Part shown: in pieces, positions 10,578 through 21,873 of the stretch
Layout of the letters: each line of letters begins with the position of its first letter
How positions within the stretch are numbered: position 1 is the first letter of the stretch
NCBI GenBank assembly: GCA_020747015.1
Contig: JAGTJM010000012.1
Span: forward strand, 248,001-312,000
Reading direction: 5' to 3'
Origin: Pyrenochaeta sp. MPI-SDFR-AT-0127
Lineage: Eukaryota > Ascomycota > Dothideomycetes > Pleosporales > Cucurbitariaceae
Length of the DNA: 64,000 nucleotides
Position numbers and translations under genes: made by a program
Notes under the pieces: generated by a model
Database searches by the model: none
What the model saw: only the letters and a program-made list of their open reading frames with translations
What the model was told of the DNA's origin: nothing

Positions 10578-11390
10578 ATGGCGCCTCACAAAGCCAAGGC
10601 GCGCGCCAACCACACGCAGCCGCCTCCACTACCATCCGACTACGAGACCGACGCCGCGCCTGCGACCGTCGATGTGCCCCTCCCACCCCCGCGGTCAAAT
10701 GAGGAGCTCAACTTTTCAGTCCTCCGACGCGTCTACCCAGAGCTTTTTGCCATCGAGCATGTTACTCCATATGCTGCGCTGTACACCTTTAATCTCGAGA
10801 CGGAGCAATGGGAGAAGGTTGGCATTGAGGGCACCCTCTTCATCTGCCACTTGACTCCATCCCCCGCTGGTGTTGAACGTTACTGCGTGATCATATACAA
10901 CCGCCGCGGACTTGAAAACTTCTACCTCGACCTCACTAGCAGTGACGACATGGAGATCAGCGACCCGTATGTCATCTTGCAAGGCGACGAGGTGGTCTAC
11001 GGCATCTGGATATTTGCCGACCCACCACCTGCTTCCACTGCAAACTGCCGAATCGAAACAGGCAATAAGATGATGGAAATTGCCGACAAAGCAAGAGCAA
11101 GCCGTGAAGCCAAGGAGAATCAAGGCAAGAATGGTGCACACGAAAACACTGAGCAGCTAGACACTGCTTCGTCTATCCCTATGGGCCGCCAGCTGTCCCT
11201 CCGTGAATTGTTTGGCCAACAACGCGAGCAGGATGCTGGCTTCAGTATCCATAACCACAGCAGCCAGCCAATGCCGAATATGTACCCACCGCAGGGCTCC
11301 ATGACGCAGCCCAATCCCGGGCTAGCACAGCAGGATGTGCTAGGCCAGCTTTTCATGAAAGCCAAGCAGGATTACAATGGTCATGGCTGA
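10578..11390 (+). CDS. DCP1: mRNA-decapping enzyme subunit 1
   Basis: A single exon of 270 aa. The EVH1-like Dcp1 fold occupies about 45-165, recognisable from LNFSVLRRVYPEL, the strand YAALYTF, WEKVGIEGTLFI and the very conserved NRRGLENF, followed by a VVYGIWIF strand. Dcp1 is the activator of the Dcp2 decapping enzyme and works in cytoplasmic P-bodies in 5'-3' mRNA decay. A short C-terminal tail carries a helix with LRELFGQQ at about 208-216 and then a proline/glutamine-rich stretch ending near residue 270. The helix may bind a decapping partner (inference). The N-terminal 40 residues are basic and then proline-rich. Length fits filamentous fungal Dcp1. Confidence 0.93.
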   Translation: MAPHKAKARANHTQPPPLPSDYETDAAPATVDVPLPPPRSNEELNFSVLRRVYPELFAIEHVTPYAALYTFNLETEQWEKVGIEGTLFICHLTPSPAGVERYCVIIYNRRGLENFYLDLTSSDDMEISDPYVILQGDEVVYGIWIFADPPPASTANCRIETGNKMMEIADKARASREAKENQGKNGAHENTEQLDTASSIPMGRQLSLRELFGQQREQDAGFSIHNHSSQPMPNMYPPQGSMTQPNPGLAQQDVLGQLFMKAKQDYNGHG

Positions 11391-12257
11391 TGTGATATAT
11401 CTACAACTAGCGTCGAGGAGGTCAAAACGGAAAGTAAAACAGGGTGCGACCATGCAAATGAAGTCGCAAATGACGGTCATGGACACGAGGGAACTGCAAT
11501 AAATTTACAGCCATACGAAGTCGCCCAAGCTAGAATCAGAGGGCGCCCCATAGCGACTGGGTATGTCTGCGAGAATCCATTCAAAGGCAACGTGAGCGCA
11601 GCGCCAAGTTCCCAATCATTCCGAATACCTCATCTACGATATTGGCTGGAGTCTACTGCGAAGCATTACCATTTTCACCACGACTTGGCTGGCTTCGCAT
11701 GATGGGATCATAGGCCATTGGAAGGGATATTTTCTGCTCTGCATCATCATCTTGTTCCTCGATGCTGTTATGAAAGACGTCTAGGGTAGCTCGAGAAAGA
11801 AGGAGTGCAAATGTATCTGCCTCCATTCTTTAGAACACAGGCATGAAGGCAGAGGCCTCGTCGTATAATTACAGTCACATGTAAACCATAAGAGTCACGC
11901 TCTTCTTAGTCGTATTCATGATTTCCAATCACGAACAGATTGGCCACTTTCACTGTCAGCTCTCTACAGGCTAGCAATATAACGGCAAGCTTAGGAAGCT
12001 GTACATGACATCGTTCTCTCTACACCTATGTCAATAATTCGTGCCACCTTGAAGCTGTTACAAGTGCTCTGACACGGCTGTTCCCTATACGTGACTTTCC
12101 TTTCAGGTACCAGGTCTTGCAAGGCTGACGTCGACCTAACCAACAAATGCCTGCGCAGTTACCCCACGGCGGGGCAATTGCGAGCCCAAAAATTTACCAA
12201 CTCAAAACTGCACTCTCAAATCATCCGGCAGCCGCCATTGCACCCCGAACAAACACA
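11391..12257. other. Intergenic between DCP1 and GARS
   Basis: About 870 bp with no supported gene. The left part is presumably the DCP1 3' UTR and the right part the GARS promoter and leader. An in-frame ATG at 12147 could extend GARS by 37 residues but the extension has no family similarity. Confidence 0.5.
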
Positions 12258-13607
12258 ATGGCAGATCAGACCCGTGTCCTCCTTGTTGGAAATGGGGGCC
12301 GCGAGCATGCAATTGCCTGGAAGTTGCTCCAATCACCCTCTATCGATCATATTTACGTCGTCCCTGGAAATGGCGGAACTGCAACACTCGGCGACAAAGT
12401 AACCAACGTGTCCAACGTAAAGGACTCGGACTTCGCAGGACTCGTCAGATTCGCCAAAGAGAAAAATGTAAACCTGTTGATTCCTGGTCCCGAGGCACCA
12501 TTAGTCGCGGGCATCGTGGACTTCTTCGCACAGAATGGTGGAGAAGGCATCAGGGCATTTGGCCCGTCAAAGGCACCAGCAACAATGGAAGGAAGCAAGA
12601 CATTTAGCAAGGATTTCATGAAGAGGCACAACATCCCCACCGCCGCATACGAGAACTTCAGCTCCTACGACGCCGCCAAAGCCTACCTCGATACCATCTC
12701 CCACAACGTTGTAATCAAGGCATCCGGTCTTGCGGCAGGAAAAGGCGTCATCATACCACAAAGCAAAGAAGAGGCGCAAGCTGCGCTGAAGGACATCATG
12801 CTAGACAAGGAGTTCGGTACTGCAGGGGACGAGGTGGTCATCGAGGAGTTCCTGGAAGGCGATGAGCTCTCGATCCTATCGTTTAGCGATGGCAACACGA
12901 TCAAGAGCTTACCACCTGCGCAAGACCACAAGCGCATCTTCGACAACGACGAAGGTCCGAATACAGGAGGCATGGGCACCTACGCACCTACACGCATTGC
13001 GCCCTCAGAGATCATCGAGCAGGTACACAAACACATCCTCCAGCCCACGATTGACGGCATGCGCTCAGAAGGTATGCCGTTCAAGGGTGTGCTGTTCACA
13101 GGGCTCATGATGACAAAGGCGGGGGCCAAGGTGTTGGAGTACAATGTTAGATTTGGAGACCCGGAGACGCAGAGTTTGTTGGCACTTATGGAAAGTGATC
13201 TTGCCGAAGTCATGGTTGCGTGCGCAGAGGGACGGTTAAAGGATGTTGATGTAAAAGTGTCAGATCGATCGGCTGCTACTGTTGTAGTTGCTGCTGGTGG
13301 GTATCCAGGAAGCTATAAGAAGGGAACACTGATGAAGCTGGATAATGTGCCAGAAGGTCAGTTTTACTCATTAATCTAAGGAAGGAATGACCGTGCTAAT
13401 CCGAGGCTAGATGTTGTTCTCTTCCACGCTGGAACCTCATTCGCCGACAATACACTGAAGACATCAGGCGGCCGTGTTATTGCGTCGACGGCCACTGCAT
13501 CCACATTAGAAGAAGCCGTGGCGAAAGCGTACAAGGGTGTAGAGTGCATACACTTCGAGGGCATGCAATACCGAAAAGATATTGCTGGAAGAGCGTTGAA
13601 GAAATAG
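12258..13607 (+). CDS. Phosphoribosylamine-glycine ligase (GARS), stand-alone
   Basis: Two exons, 12258-13356 and 13411-13607, giving 431 aa. GARS joins glycine to phosphoribosylamine with ATP, the second step of purine synthesis. Motifs in order: LLVGNGGREHAIAWKL at 7-22, IPGPEAPLVAGIVD, the ATP-grasp segment KASGLAAGKGVI, PPAQDHKRIFD with NTGGMG, the signature RFGDPETQ, and C-terminal SGGRVIASTATA and HFEGMQYRKDI. The chosen start (CACAATGG) gives the usual N-terminus; an in-frame ATG at 12147 is possible. In yeasts GARS is fused to AIR synthetase (ADE5,7); here the frame stops just after the GARS domain, and the next 540 bp lead into a convergent gene with no AIRS sequence. The intron (13357-13410) ends in an ordinary CTAG. 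Confidence 0.93.
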
Positions 13608-14146
13608 ACAGGAAGCAGTATATTATAGTTCGTCCAACCCCCCCATTTTGGCTCTTTTGGGAACACTCAGAACGATTACACATTTCTTTACCCTACCATA
13701 ACTGGTGGAATTACATCGAGTGCAGTGGCTTAAGCTTGAATGGCGCAGCTTGTCTTCATGCAATGCGCAGACGCGACTACGCATCATCGAGATGCTTTGC
13801 ATAATAACAATAACAATGGCTTCCCGGCCGTTTAGGCTATGCTTAAGCAAGAAAATTGTGGTGCATCTGCCAAAATTAAATGCAATTGCTGGTTGCAAAC
13901 AAAGGTGCACTTGTTCACCATTGCTGTAGTGTGGATGGGAACAGAAGATGGAAGGAGCGTAAACAGGGCACCTACGTTCCCATACGTACCTAACACAATC
14001 TACGTGGTTGACTTCATAAACCTCCTTTAACTGCTTTTACATCGATCAAGGTTATATCGCATCATGTTCTTGAATCATTGAAAGGTCACTGGAACAGGGC
14101 ATTTTACGAGGCAAACGCGGTCTGCCGAACAGTTTCATGCAGTCAT
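13608..14146. other. Convergent intergenic, GARS / RNase III
   Basis: 540 bp between two converging stop codons. I searched it for an AIR synthetase continuation of GARS and found none. No supported gene. Confidence 0.5.
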
Positions 14147-15595
14147 TCAGGGGCTGTCTTCGTCAGCTGCCTTCTTTGTCTTTTCTCTCTTCTCTTTCTT
14201 GTCCTTGGATTTTTTCTTCTTTTTTTCAGGCGACCCCTCATCGGTAACGCTCTTCCTCTTTTTGCATGCAGTGTCCTCCGCGTTCGTCTCCGTAGCATTG
14301 CTCTTTGGAGCCTCGCTCGAACCCACGTCTTTTCTGCACAGCGAATCTTTCATCTGGTTGGCGTCCTCCTCTACCTCTGCCTTCTCTTCATTTTCCTTTC
14401 TTTTGGCGTCCATCAACTCGGTTTTCTTTCGCGCAGCATCTTTCACCACAGGGCTGCTCTTGATTGCAGCGCTGGCTGCAGCAACAGCTGCCTGGTTTTT
14501 GTTTTGCCCCTCTCCACTGCCTAGCCATTCATCCTCGTACCCCCAACCAGTTAGATAGATGCCCACGAAGAAACGTTGGATGCTACCTGAATCATACGTC
14601 ATGGGCTTCTCTTGCCTGTAATCAAGCTTGACGTCTTTCACGAGAACTAACTTATTCAACTCGTTTCTCGCCTGTAGATTCTCGATGATCTTCTCCTTGA
14701 AGCCGAGTAGTTGTGGGGCCCAGAGTTGAGTGAGCCAGTTTTCAGCAGTTTCGAAGCCATTCTCGGGGTCCGAGAGAACGAGCGCCGCCACATAAGCCTC
14801 AAACATATCAGCAACGACCTTCTGCCATGCTTTTGAGCCTTGGTTCCAGTGCGAATGGTGCTTCAGTCGTTCAGGGAAGCCATATGCTTCCGAGAACTTA
14901 CCCAGCGTTGAATTTTCTACAAGCCTCTCTCGCCATGAGCAAAGTTCGGGAACATCGACATGAGGGAAACGATTATATAGCGCACGGGAGGCAATAAGTT
15001 CGATGTAGGCGTCGCCCAGTAACTCGAGGCGCTCGTAGTCCAGCCCAAGATCGATATTTTGCACTTGCTTTGGATCGCCCGGATTAACATGCGCGGACCG
15101 GTGGGTGAAGACGGCTTCGTGGAGGTGGGGCTCCGCGACTGGTGGTAGAGGGGGAAAGTCTTTGGCTTTTCGGACTTGACGTTCAATGAAATCAGGAATG
15201 ACCACTTTCACGACCTTGTCTGGACGTTTGTTGTCAAGTTCTCGTTTTGCATCCGCTGACTTAGAGTCACTGCGGTGACACAATAGCCTACGCAGCTCTC
15301 GGGCATGATGAAGGACATGTCGGTCGGCCACTGATGTGGTTTCCTCTGCTACAAAATTGTCGAGTAGAGCCACCAGGCCAGTTTGCATATCGCTTGCTGA
15401 AAGCGTAGGTTGTCTCGATGAGACTGTGCTGCGGTACTGAGGCTTGCTGTCGCCGTTGCGGTGTTGGTCGCGGTTACCATTGGATGCGAAAGATGTCGAA
15501 CTGTAGACTGGTCGATCTGTCATTTGTCTTTTATTGGGCTGTTGGTTCCTATCACTGTAATGATTAAACGAGCCGCCACGCTTCGAAGACGCCAT
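14147..15595 (-). CDS. Ribonuclease III (Rnt1/Pac1 type)
   Basis: A single exon of 482 aa, taking the first ATG at 15595; the frame is open 22 codons further but only from a TTG. The RNase III domain lies at about 150-320, with the signature YERLELLGDAYIEL near 185-198 and the second acidic pair in VVADMFEAYVAAL. These positions supply the Glu/Asp ligands for the two catalytic metals. A double-stranded RNA-binding domain follows (FFVGIYLTGWGYEDEW to NKNQAAVAAASAAI). The last 60 residues are lysine-rich and look like a nuclear or nucleolar targeting tail. Rnt1/Pac1 enzymes cut double-stranded stems in pre-rRNA, snRNA and snoRNA precursors; there is no PAZ or helicase domain, so it is not Dicer. 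It is divergent from the S33 gene. Confidence 0.93.
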   Translation of the reverse strand: MASSKRGGSFNHYSDRNQQPNKRQMTDRPVYSSTSFASNGNRDQHRNGDSKPQYRSTVSSRQPTLSASDMQTGLVALLDNFVAEETTSVADRHVLHHARELRRLLCHRSDSKSADAKRELDNKRPDKVVKVVIPDFIERQVRKAKDFPPLPPVAEPHLHEAVFTHRSAHVNPGDPKQVQNIDLGLDYERLELLGDAYIELIASRALYNRFPHVDVPELCSWRERLVENSTLGKFSEAYGFPERLKHHSHWNQGSKAWQKVVADMFEAYVAALVLSDPENGFETAENWLTQLWAPQLLGFKEKIIENLQARNELNKLVLVKDVKLDYRQEKPMTYDSGSIQRFFVGIYLTGWGYEDEWLGSGEGQNKNQAAVAAASAAIKSSPVVKDAARKKTELMDAKRKENEEKAEVEEDANQMKDSLCRKDVGSSEAPKSNATETNAEDTACKKRKSVTDEGSPEKKKKKSKDKKEKREKTKKAADEDSP

Positions 15596-15897
15596 GCTGC
15601 GTAGGAATATGGATTCTTGATATGTGGTCGAGCCAGCTTGGGAGCAGGTTGAGCAAAGCAAGAACGTCAGATATATAGCGCTTCGGAATTTCCCAATTGG
15701 AGGTAAACAAGATGCCTTGCGCGAGCCGAGAGAATTGCCTCACCCAAAAAGTAATCGGGGGGCTTTTCGTAGGCTGTAAAGGCGCGAAGCTCAAAAAAGG
15801 TCCTGGATGATCTTGACGCTAGTTTTTAGCGCGCCAAGTGGTCATGTCGAGATCACATTTCACTCCGCAATTGTCAAAGCAGGCAATTGCGATCACA
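15596..15897. promoter_or_regulatory. Bidirectional promoter, RNase III / mS33
   Basis: 302 bp between the start codons of two divergent genes, one for rRNA/snoRNA processing and one for a mitochondrial ribosomal protein. No clear TATA box. Shared control is an inference. Confidence 0.5.
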
Positions 15898-16318
15898 ATG
15901 GCGGTCCCACGACAACGGGTATTGGATCTCATGAGGGTATGTTTGTCTCCTAAGTCACCTCGAACATATTTGTTCTAACAATGCAGGTCCAATGTCGCGT
16001 CTTCAACACCACGTACAACCCTGAACGCCTCCGTCTCGGTTCGCGAATTCTCCATCAACGCCTCAAGGGCCCTTCGGTCGCCTCATACTACCCTCCGCGG
16101 ATAGGAACTATCGGCCAACTACGGTCGCTATATCCCGAGCGCCAGATCATCGATGAAGAGGAGGAGGATTGGCTTGAGCACTTGAATGTCGCAAAGTCAA
16201 GAGGGAAAGGTGCACCGAAGAAGAAAAGGACTGCAGCAGGTAAGTCACGCAGAAGATTGTGTATGGTAACAGGCGTTGACATCGAGCAGAATCAAAGAAA
16301 TTCAACAAGAGGAAGTAG
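15898..16318 (+). CDS. Mitochondrial small ribosomal subunit protein S33
   Basis: Three exons: 15898-15936, 15987-16239, 16290-16318, giving 106 aa. The core NPERLRLGSRILHQRLKGPS and ASYYPP, then LRSLYPE and RGKGAPKKK, match the yeast Rsm27 / metazoan MRPS33 family, whose members are about 100-110 aa. The protein belongs to the mitochondrial small ribosomal subunit. The first exon encodes only 13 residues (MAVPRQRVLDLMR) and the last only nine plus the stop, so a single-ORF scan would miss both ends. The splice joins are in frame and keep the basic C-terminus (ESKKFNKRK). Confidence 0.92.
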
Positions 16319-16505
16319 GCAGGCGCGATACAGCACCTCGAACAGGAATGAGTTCGATGTTGAAGAGACAAATCAAGTCTGTATATTTATTGTACAACAG
16401 ATCATTGGATGGCGTTATGCATGGGAAGATGATGAAATGTCTTCCGTGGTTATAGCAGGGTATATACGAACCATACATCCAACTTCCGTTCCCAGTGTTG
16501 CCCTG

Positions 16506-17196
16506 TTATATCTTACTCTTTGCGCCTTTCCCCGTCTTGTCTTTCCACTCTCTCTCAAATTCATCGTCCCAAGGTATTCTAGCCTCGAGGTGCTCTGGTA
16601 GTACAGGCACATTTACCTTATGATGCTCAACAGTACAATATGTCGTCTTCCCATCGAGGCTCTTCATGTCCCCGCGAATCATAGCCATTTGCTTTCCTAC
16701 ACTCACTACTTTACTGTTGAGTCGCACTGTGATGCCAATTGGCACTGCTTTGAGATAAGAAATGTTAAGTGACCGAGTCACGCCGCCCATGAATTCCCAG
16801 AAGCCTGGTCGAGCGATTGGACATAGGGCCGTAGTAGTTGACATGTCGAAGATAACACCGGCGGCACCGCCATGCATGACATCTAACGGCCAATTAGCTT
16901 CAGAGAAGTGAGGGCCGCTGATTGGGTCGTACTATTCAAGTTGGAGAAATTGGGTGCCATGTATAGCTCGTATGCAACTGAGCCGTCAAGACCAGCGTCC
17001 ACAATTTTCAGGTTCTCCATCACCTCTTGGTCAAAGTCCTGCTGCGCGTGAGCCTAATTCAAAGACGATATTTCTCATGCAAAAGAGCTCGTACATTGTG
17101 GTCTTGTGGCCTCCGAGCAGCAAGCACCTTATATCTGTCGAACATGGCCTGCACAGCTGCTATCGCCTTCTTTCGGTCCGCTGTTGGGTCGCCCAT
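16506..17196 (-). CDS. Hotdog-fold thioesterase (ACOT13/THEM2-like)
   Basis: Three exons on the minus strand: 17095-17196, 16933-17038, 16506-16882, giving 194 aa. The second exon may instead begin three bases earlier, at 17041, because of a CAGCAG acceptor. The hotdog domain starts around residue 45. Its signature NNVMHGGAAGVIFD is created by the second splice, followed by GGVTRSLNISYL and the strand TYCTVEHHKV. In this family the Asn/His-Gly-Gly helix and a nearby Asp catalyse hydrolysis of acyl-CoA thioesters. The N-terminal 40 residues are helical and polar without a clear targeting signal. Both introns begin GTACGA and are 50-56 nt. Substrate unknown. Convergent with the S33 gene. Confidence 0.85.
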
Positions 17197-17840
17197 GATG
17201 ATGCAAAAGCTTCTTAACCACAGTATAGCTACACCCCAAGCACTTTCGATGACAGCAAGACCGTCGTCCAGGTCTCGTGAATCCTTTCCAGCGTGGTTAT
17301 CGACATGATGCTCCCCGGTGCTGTGGTTCGCGGGGACTAGGATTGCCTCGGCTTCTTCGCCTATATGCCAGCTTCACCCCCTAAGCTGCGAGCGGAGGAC
17401 ACCAGCGCGTCAAGGGCTTCGGTCAAGAGCAGTATTCTCGTGGCCTTGGGGCTGTTTGAAACAATGAAATCTATTCAAGTGGACGAATTTGCCTTAGCTG
17501 CCTCAGGAAGCACGTCGATTGTTTCATTTCCGTCGTTTCGTGCGCTCCTGGTATCCGCAAGCAGCCACGGCAATCACTGGTCCACCAGCATGTTTCACAA
17601 CCGACCGAACGGGCAGACTTTCGTCATGACCGACTTATAGTTTGCACGCCACCAATGAATACATTGCACATCTTGTTCTATTTCTGAATAGTAGATGGGT
17701 TTATGGGTTGCGCCGAATTAGACCTTCCACTCTATCCGTTCGCTACGCTGTCCTTTTAACCTGACAGCTAGCTGTCTTGCTGGCCACTTCGACCTTCGCT
17801 TCACATAGACACATTGCAAGATCGCAGGCCGGTATTCGAG
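17197..17840. other. Divergent intergenic, thioesterase / MFSD10-like
   Basis: 644 bp between divergent starts. A 91-codon plus-strand ORF (17365-17640) and short minus-strand fragments around 17450-17620 read tolerably as protein but match nothing I know. No gene is claimed. Confidence 0.4.
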
Positions 17841-19308
17841 ATGGGTTCAGAAGCTTCGCCAGTGTCCGCGACACTGCGGAAAAGTGTCTTGAAAGTCCTC
17901 TTCATATCCCTACTACTCGACCTAGTACGTCATTCTCCGTTCCGTGTCACCTAGCCCGTTAGCTAACCATCAACCAGATATCTTTTACATTCATTCTCCC
18001 TCTCTTCCCCAAGCTCATAGAATTTTACCGCAACCACGAAACCGGCGACCCGAACACTATCCTCTCCAAGATCCTCGCCGGCCTCAACGCGTACAAGAAC
18101 TCGTTCGCGAAGCCCATCAATTCGCGCTATGACATTGTACTTCTCGGCGGCGCACTCGGCTCCCTCTTTTCTCTCTGCCAGGCCATTGCCTCGCCCTTCA
18201 TCGGTACACTTTCCGACAAATATGGTAGACGTACGGCGCTTCTATGGTCCATGGCAGGCAACATCCTGAGCGTTGCGCTCTGGGTGGCAGCCACAGACTT
18301 CCGGACGTTCCTTGCGAGTCGAGTCGTAGGAGGCCTGAGCGAGGGCAATGTACAACTCGCCATGGCCATCGCGACGGATATCAGCGATGAAAGCCAAAGG
18401 GGCTCCACAATGGCGCTTGTGGGCGTATGCTTCAGCATTGCATTCACGTTCGGGCCCGCGCTAGGCGCGTACCTTTCTACCCTTCAAGTCATGGACAAGA
18501 ATCCCTTCGCAATGGCCGCAGGCTTTTCACTATTCTTAATCGTTGCGGAGACCATCTATCTATACTTCAGCCTCCCAGAGACGCTTCCTTCAGCGACCGC
18601 AACACAGAACGGCAGTGCGAATGGGAAGGCTAACGGGCACATAAAATCAAATGTGCAGAAGCCTCGAGTTCGTACTAATTCGCATACACTTCTCAACGCC
18701 ACGCACTTCACATTCATCCTCTTTTTCAGTGGCATGGAATTCTCGTTACCCTTCATGACCTACGATCTCTTCTCCTACCAGGCAAAGGACTCTGGCAAAT
18801 TGCTCGGCTTCATTGGTCTTGTCGCTTCGCTGTTGCAAGGTTCAGTAGTCAGACGTATGCATCCTCTGAAAGTCGTCCAGCTTGGTGTAGTGAGCTGCAC
18901 CATTGCTTTTGTAATACTAGGAAGAGTGAAGACTCAGGGTGCGCTATACGGCGCTGCTGCACTACTGGCAGTTACGAGTGCTACTGTTGTCACTGGATTG
19001 ACCAGTCTATCTTCGTTTGAGGCGAGCGCTGACGAACGAGGCAACAAACTGGGAAACCATCGAAGTCTTGGTAAGCACTGAGGGTCGTATTTTCAGCTTG
19101 ATTAAATACTAATTCTTCTATAGGGCAGATTGGACGATCCATGGGCCCACTAATCTTCTGCTCACTGTACTGGTGGGCGGGCCGCGAGACCGCATATGCT
19201 ACCGGAGCCGCAGGCATGGTCGGGGTGTGCGCGTTGGTGTTTGGAGGACTGAAAGTTCCGCCTGGAACTGAGAATATCGGGAAGAAGGAGAGGAAGACGG
19301 TCAAGTAG
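17841..19308 (+). CDS. MFS transporter, MFSD10/TETRAN-like
   Basis: Three exons: 17841-17924, 17978-19070, 19124-19308, giving 453 aa. The N-terminal half closely resembles human MFSD10: LLLDL then FILPLFPKLIEFY, RYDIVLLGGALGSLFSL, the MFS A-motif-like GTLSDKYGRRTALL, ASRVVGGLSEGNVQLAMAIATDI and GVCFSIAFTFGPALGAYL. It should be a membrane carrier with 10-12 helices and a glycine/asparagine-rich cytoplasmic loop at about 245-270 between the two halves. MFSD10 relatives export organic anions or drugs; the fungal substrate is not known. The first exon contains the 28-residue N-terminus and the last exon the final helix pair with a basic tail. Confidence 0.88.
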
Positions 19309-19884
19309 GACAGTAACCGCGTTCTGGTGTCCAATCGAAAGAGAAGAGAATCCTGTTATGTTCCAAGGATCTAGCATTGTGTTATGCAAAGGTGGAAGCC
19401 GCTGATGGGACATGAAATCAACCAGCGCAGCCCTTGTGTAATGAAGCCCGGACGAGAATACTCGGCGGCCCGTTTAATGCGGTGAAATTATAATACAAAG
19501 ATGAATTGTAACTTACTCCAGGCAGAACTGCCTTGTTCAAGGTCCAGTAAGGCGTCCAATGCAAGTTCAAGTAGTCTGTATATAGTATAACATCCCTTCC
19601 ACATACCTGAGAAAGCTACCTAAGGCTTTCTCCTAGTGCATAGAAGTCCCTCGGACCCATCTTCACTGGCTCGGAAATAAAGTTGCACCGTTGATCCACC
19701 CACCCCCGCCTTGCCCGGGAGCCCCATACTGACTCGAACCTCGGCATCTTTTTAGTTGGATTACTATGTCCGAAGACGCATTGCTGCTTTCACCGCAGCT
19801 TCGTTGTTGCTTGCTTATCACACTCTCGATTTCTTTTCAGTCTTCACACACTTTGAACCTTAGCCCACAGGGAAACTGGGAAGG
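19309..19884. other. Intergenic, promoter of FAT1-like gene
   Basis: 576 bp holding the 3' UTR of the MFS gene and the leader of the acyl-CoA synthetase. A GGTTCGAGTC-like motif on the minus strand near 19735 is not part of a foldable tRNA. Confidence 0.45.
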
Positions 19885-21873
19885 ATGACTGCCACTGCTG
19901 CCGCTGCTTCTGTTGCAGCAATTTCTGGACTGGCTGCGTATTTAAATGGCAAATATCACATTGCGCAGGATGTGAGAATGTTAAGATTCAAAGGAAAGGC
20001 GGGGAAGTATTATGCTGATCTTGGTATGTGGGTTGGATTATTTCGCTCTGATAATTTCGTTTATCAGTTTGTACGACGTTCGTCTTATCCTGCTTACTGA
20101 CTTATCAAAGTCAAAAATAAACGCCAGTCCCTCTGGTACAGCTTCGCACCACACGTGCCCAAGTATAGCAACAACCTATGTATTTGGTCGAGAGAAAAGA
20201 CATACACATGGCAACAAGTTCATGACCAAGCAGTTCAATGGGCTCATTTTTTCCTTGCCAATGGCGTCAAGCCTGGTGACATGGTCGCCACATATCTTAT
20301 GAACAGCGCAGACTTTATGGTCATCTGGCTCGGATTGTTCTGCATAGGCTGTGCCCCAGCTCACTTGAACTATAATCTGAAGGGAGAAAGTTTACTTCAT
20401 TGCTTAAAGGTTGCGGATGTAAAATTGGTGCTAGTAGATTCGGAACCTGAGTGTGCTGCGCGATTCAGTGCGGCTAGTGAACAAGTGGAGAAAGAGCTGG
20501 GAGTTACGCAATTCACAGTCGATGATACCTTACTAGAGAAGGTATATTCTGGACCGATCAATATCCCTGGTGATGAGTATCGAGAGAACGTCATAGGATC
20601 CGACCCGACTTGTCTTCTGTACACGTCTGGAACGACTGGACTACCAAAAGGGGGGAAGTTTATGGTCAACCGGTACCACGAGCGAGGCAATCCAGAACAG
20701 CTTACCTTTGACCAAACGGCTGGCCCAAATGGTGATCGATGGTATTGCTGCATGCCTTTGTTCCACGGCACAGGCGGACTAGCAACTATGGCCGGTCTTA
20801 CTGGTGGAATGAGTGTTGCGATAGGGCGCAAGTTTTCAGTCAGCACATTCTGGGATGATATCCACGATTCGCAGTCAACAATGTTCATCTACGTTGGTGA
20901 AGCGGCGCGGTACCTGCTGATGGCACCTCCACATCCGCGGGAAAGGGATCATAAGTTGCGCGGCATGTATGGCAATGGCATGCGACCTGATGTTTGGAAC
21001 CGATTCAAGGAGCGGTTCAATGTACCTGAAGTCATTGAGTTCTTCAACTCTACTGAGGGTGTGCTGGCTATGGTTGTTCATTCAAAGGGACCTTTTACGG
21101 CAACGACCGTTGGCCAGCACGGTGCACTTATCAGACGCGCGCTCAACGACATCTATGTACCTGTAGCCATCGATCCTGAGACAGGAGACCTACTTCGCGA
21201 CCCTGCGACAGGATTCGTAAAACGCAACTCGTACAACGAGGGCGGAGAAATCCTTGTTGCAGTTCCGGGAGAGGAAGCGTTTGCAGGGTATCACAACAAC
21301 CCAAAAGCCACAGCTAAGAAGTTTGAAAGGAATGTTTTCAAGCAAGGCGATCTATATTACAGGTCTGGCGATGCACTACGGCGAGATGACGATGGCCGCT
21401 GGTTCTTCCTAGACAGATTGGGCGACACATTCCGGTGGAAATCCGAGAATGTTTCTACTGCTGAAGTTGCAGAAGTATTTGGAAAATACCCTGGCATTGC
21501 AGAAGCCATCGTCTACGGCGCGCTCGTTCCGCGACATGATGGCCGCGCTGGTTGCGCCGCAGTGCGGCTTGCTGAGAACACCAGCCCTGAGACATTTGAC
21601 TGGAGGGCGCTGTTGGAGTATGCGAGGAGTAAGCTACCGAGATATGCTGTGCCAATCTTCATACGCCTGGTGAAGGAAGGTAGCAATACAGACAATCAGA
21701 AGCAGAATAAGGCGCCGTTAAGAGAAGAGGGGATGGAGATTGATAAGTACGGAAGCAAAGTCGTAGGCGGCGAGGGTGACGTAGTGATGTGGATGAAGCC
21801 TGGTGCCGATGCGTACGTGAGATTTACGATGGAAGACCTGTCGCTGTTGAGAAATGGGAAGACATTGCTATAG
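19885..21873 (+). CDS. Very long-chain acyl-CoA synthetase / fatty acid transporter (FAT1-type)
   Basis: Two exons, 19885-20023 and 20111-21873, giving 633 aa. A short alanine-rich hydrophobic N-terminus (about 2-20) looks like a membrane anchor. The AMP-binding motif LLYTSGTTGLPKG lies at about 205-218 of the mature frame, followed by CCMPLFHGTGGL, the STEG motif, and the FATP/VLACS signature GDTFRWKSENVSTAEV near 475. FAT1/FATP enzymes activate long and very long chain fatty acids to CoA esters and couple this to uptake, at ER, lipid droplets or peroxisomes. The C-terminus (NGKTLL) is not an obvious peroxisomal PTS1. The gene ends 70 bp from the converging esterase gene. The intron is 87 nt. 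Confidence 0.93.

Noticed and set aside
13608..14146. Possible AIR synthetase continuation of GARS
   Set aside because: No AIRS motif in any frame; the GARS frame ends normally.
17365..17640. 91-codon plus ORF and minus-strand peptide-like fragments upstream of the MFSD10-like gene
   Set aside because: Fragments change frame and match nothing known; no consistent splice model.
19720..19750. tRNA B-box-like GGTTCGAGTC on the minus strand
   Set aside because: The flanking bases cannot form the T stem and no A box or acceptor stem is present.
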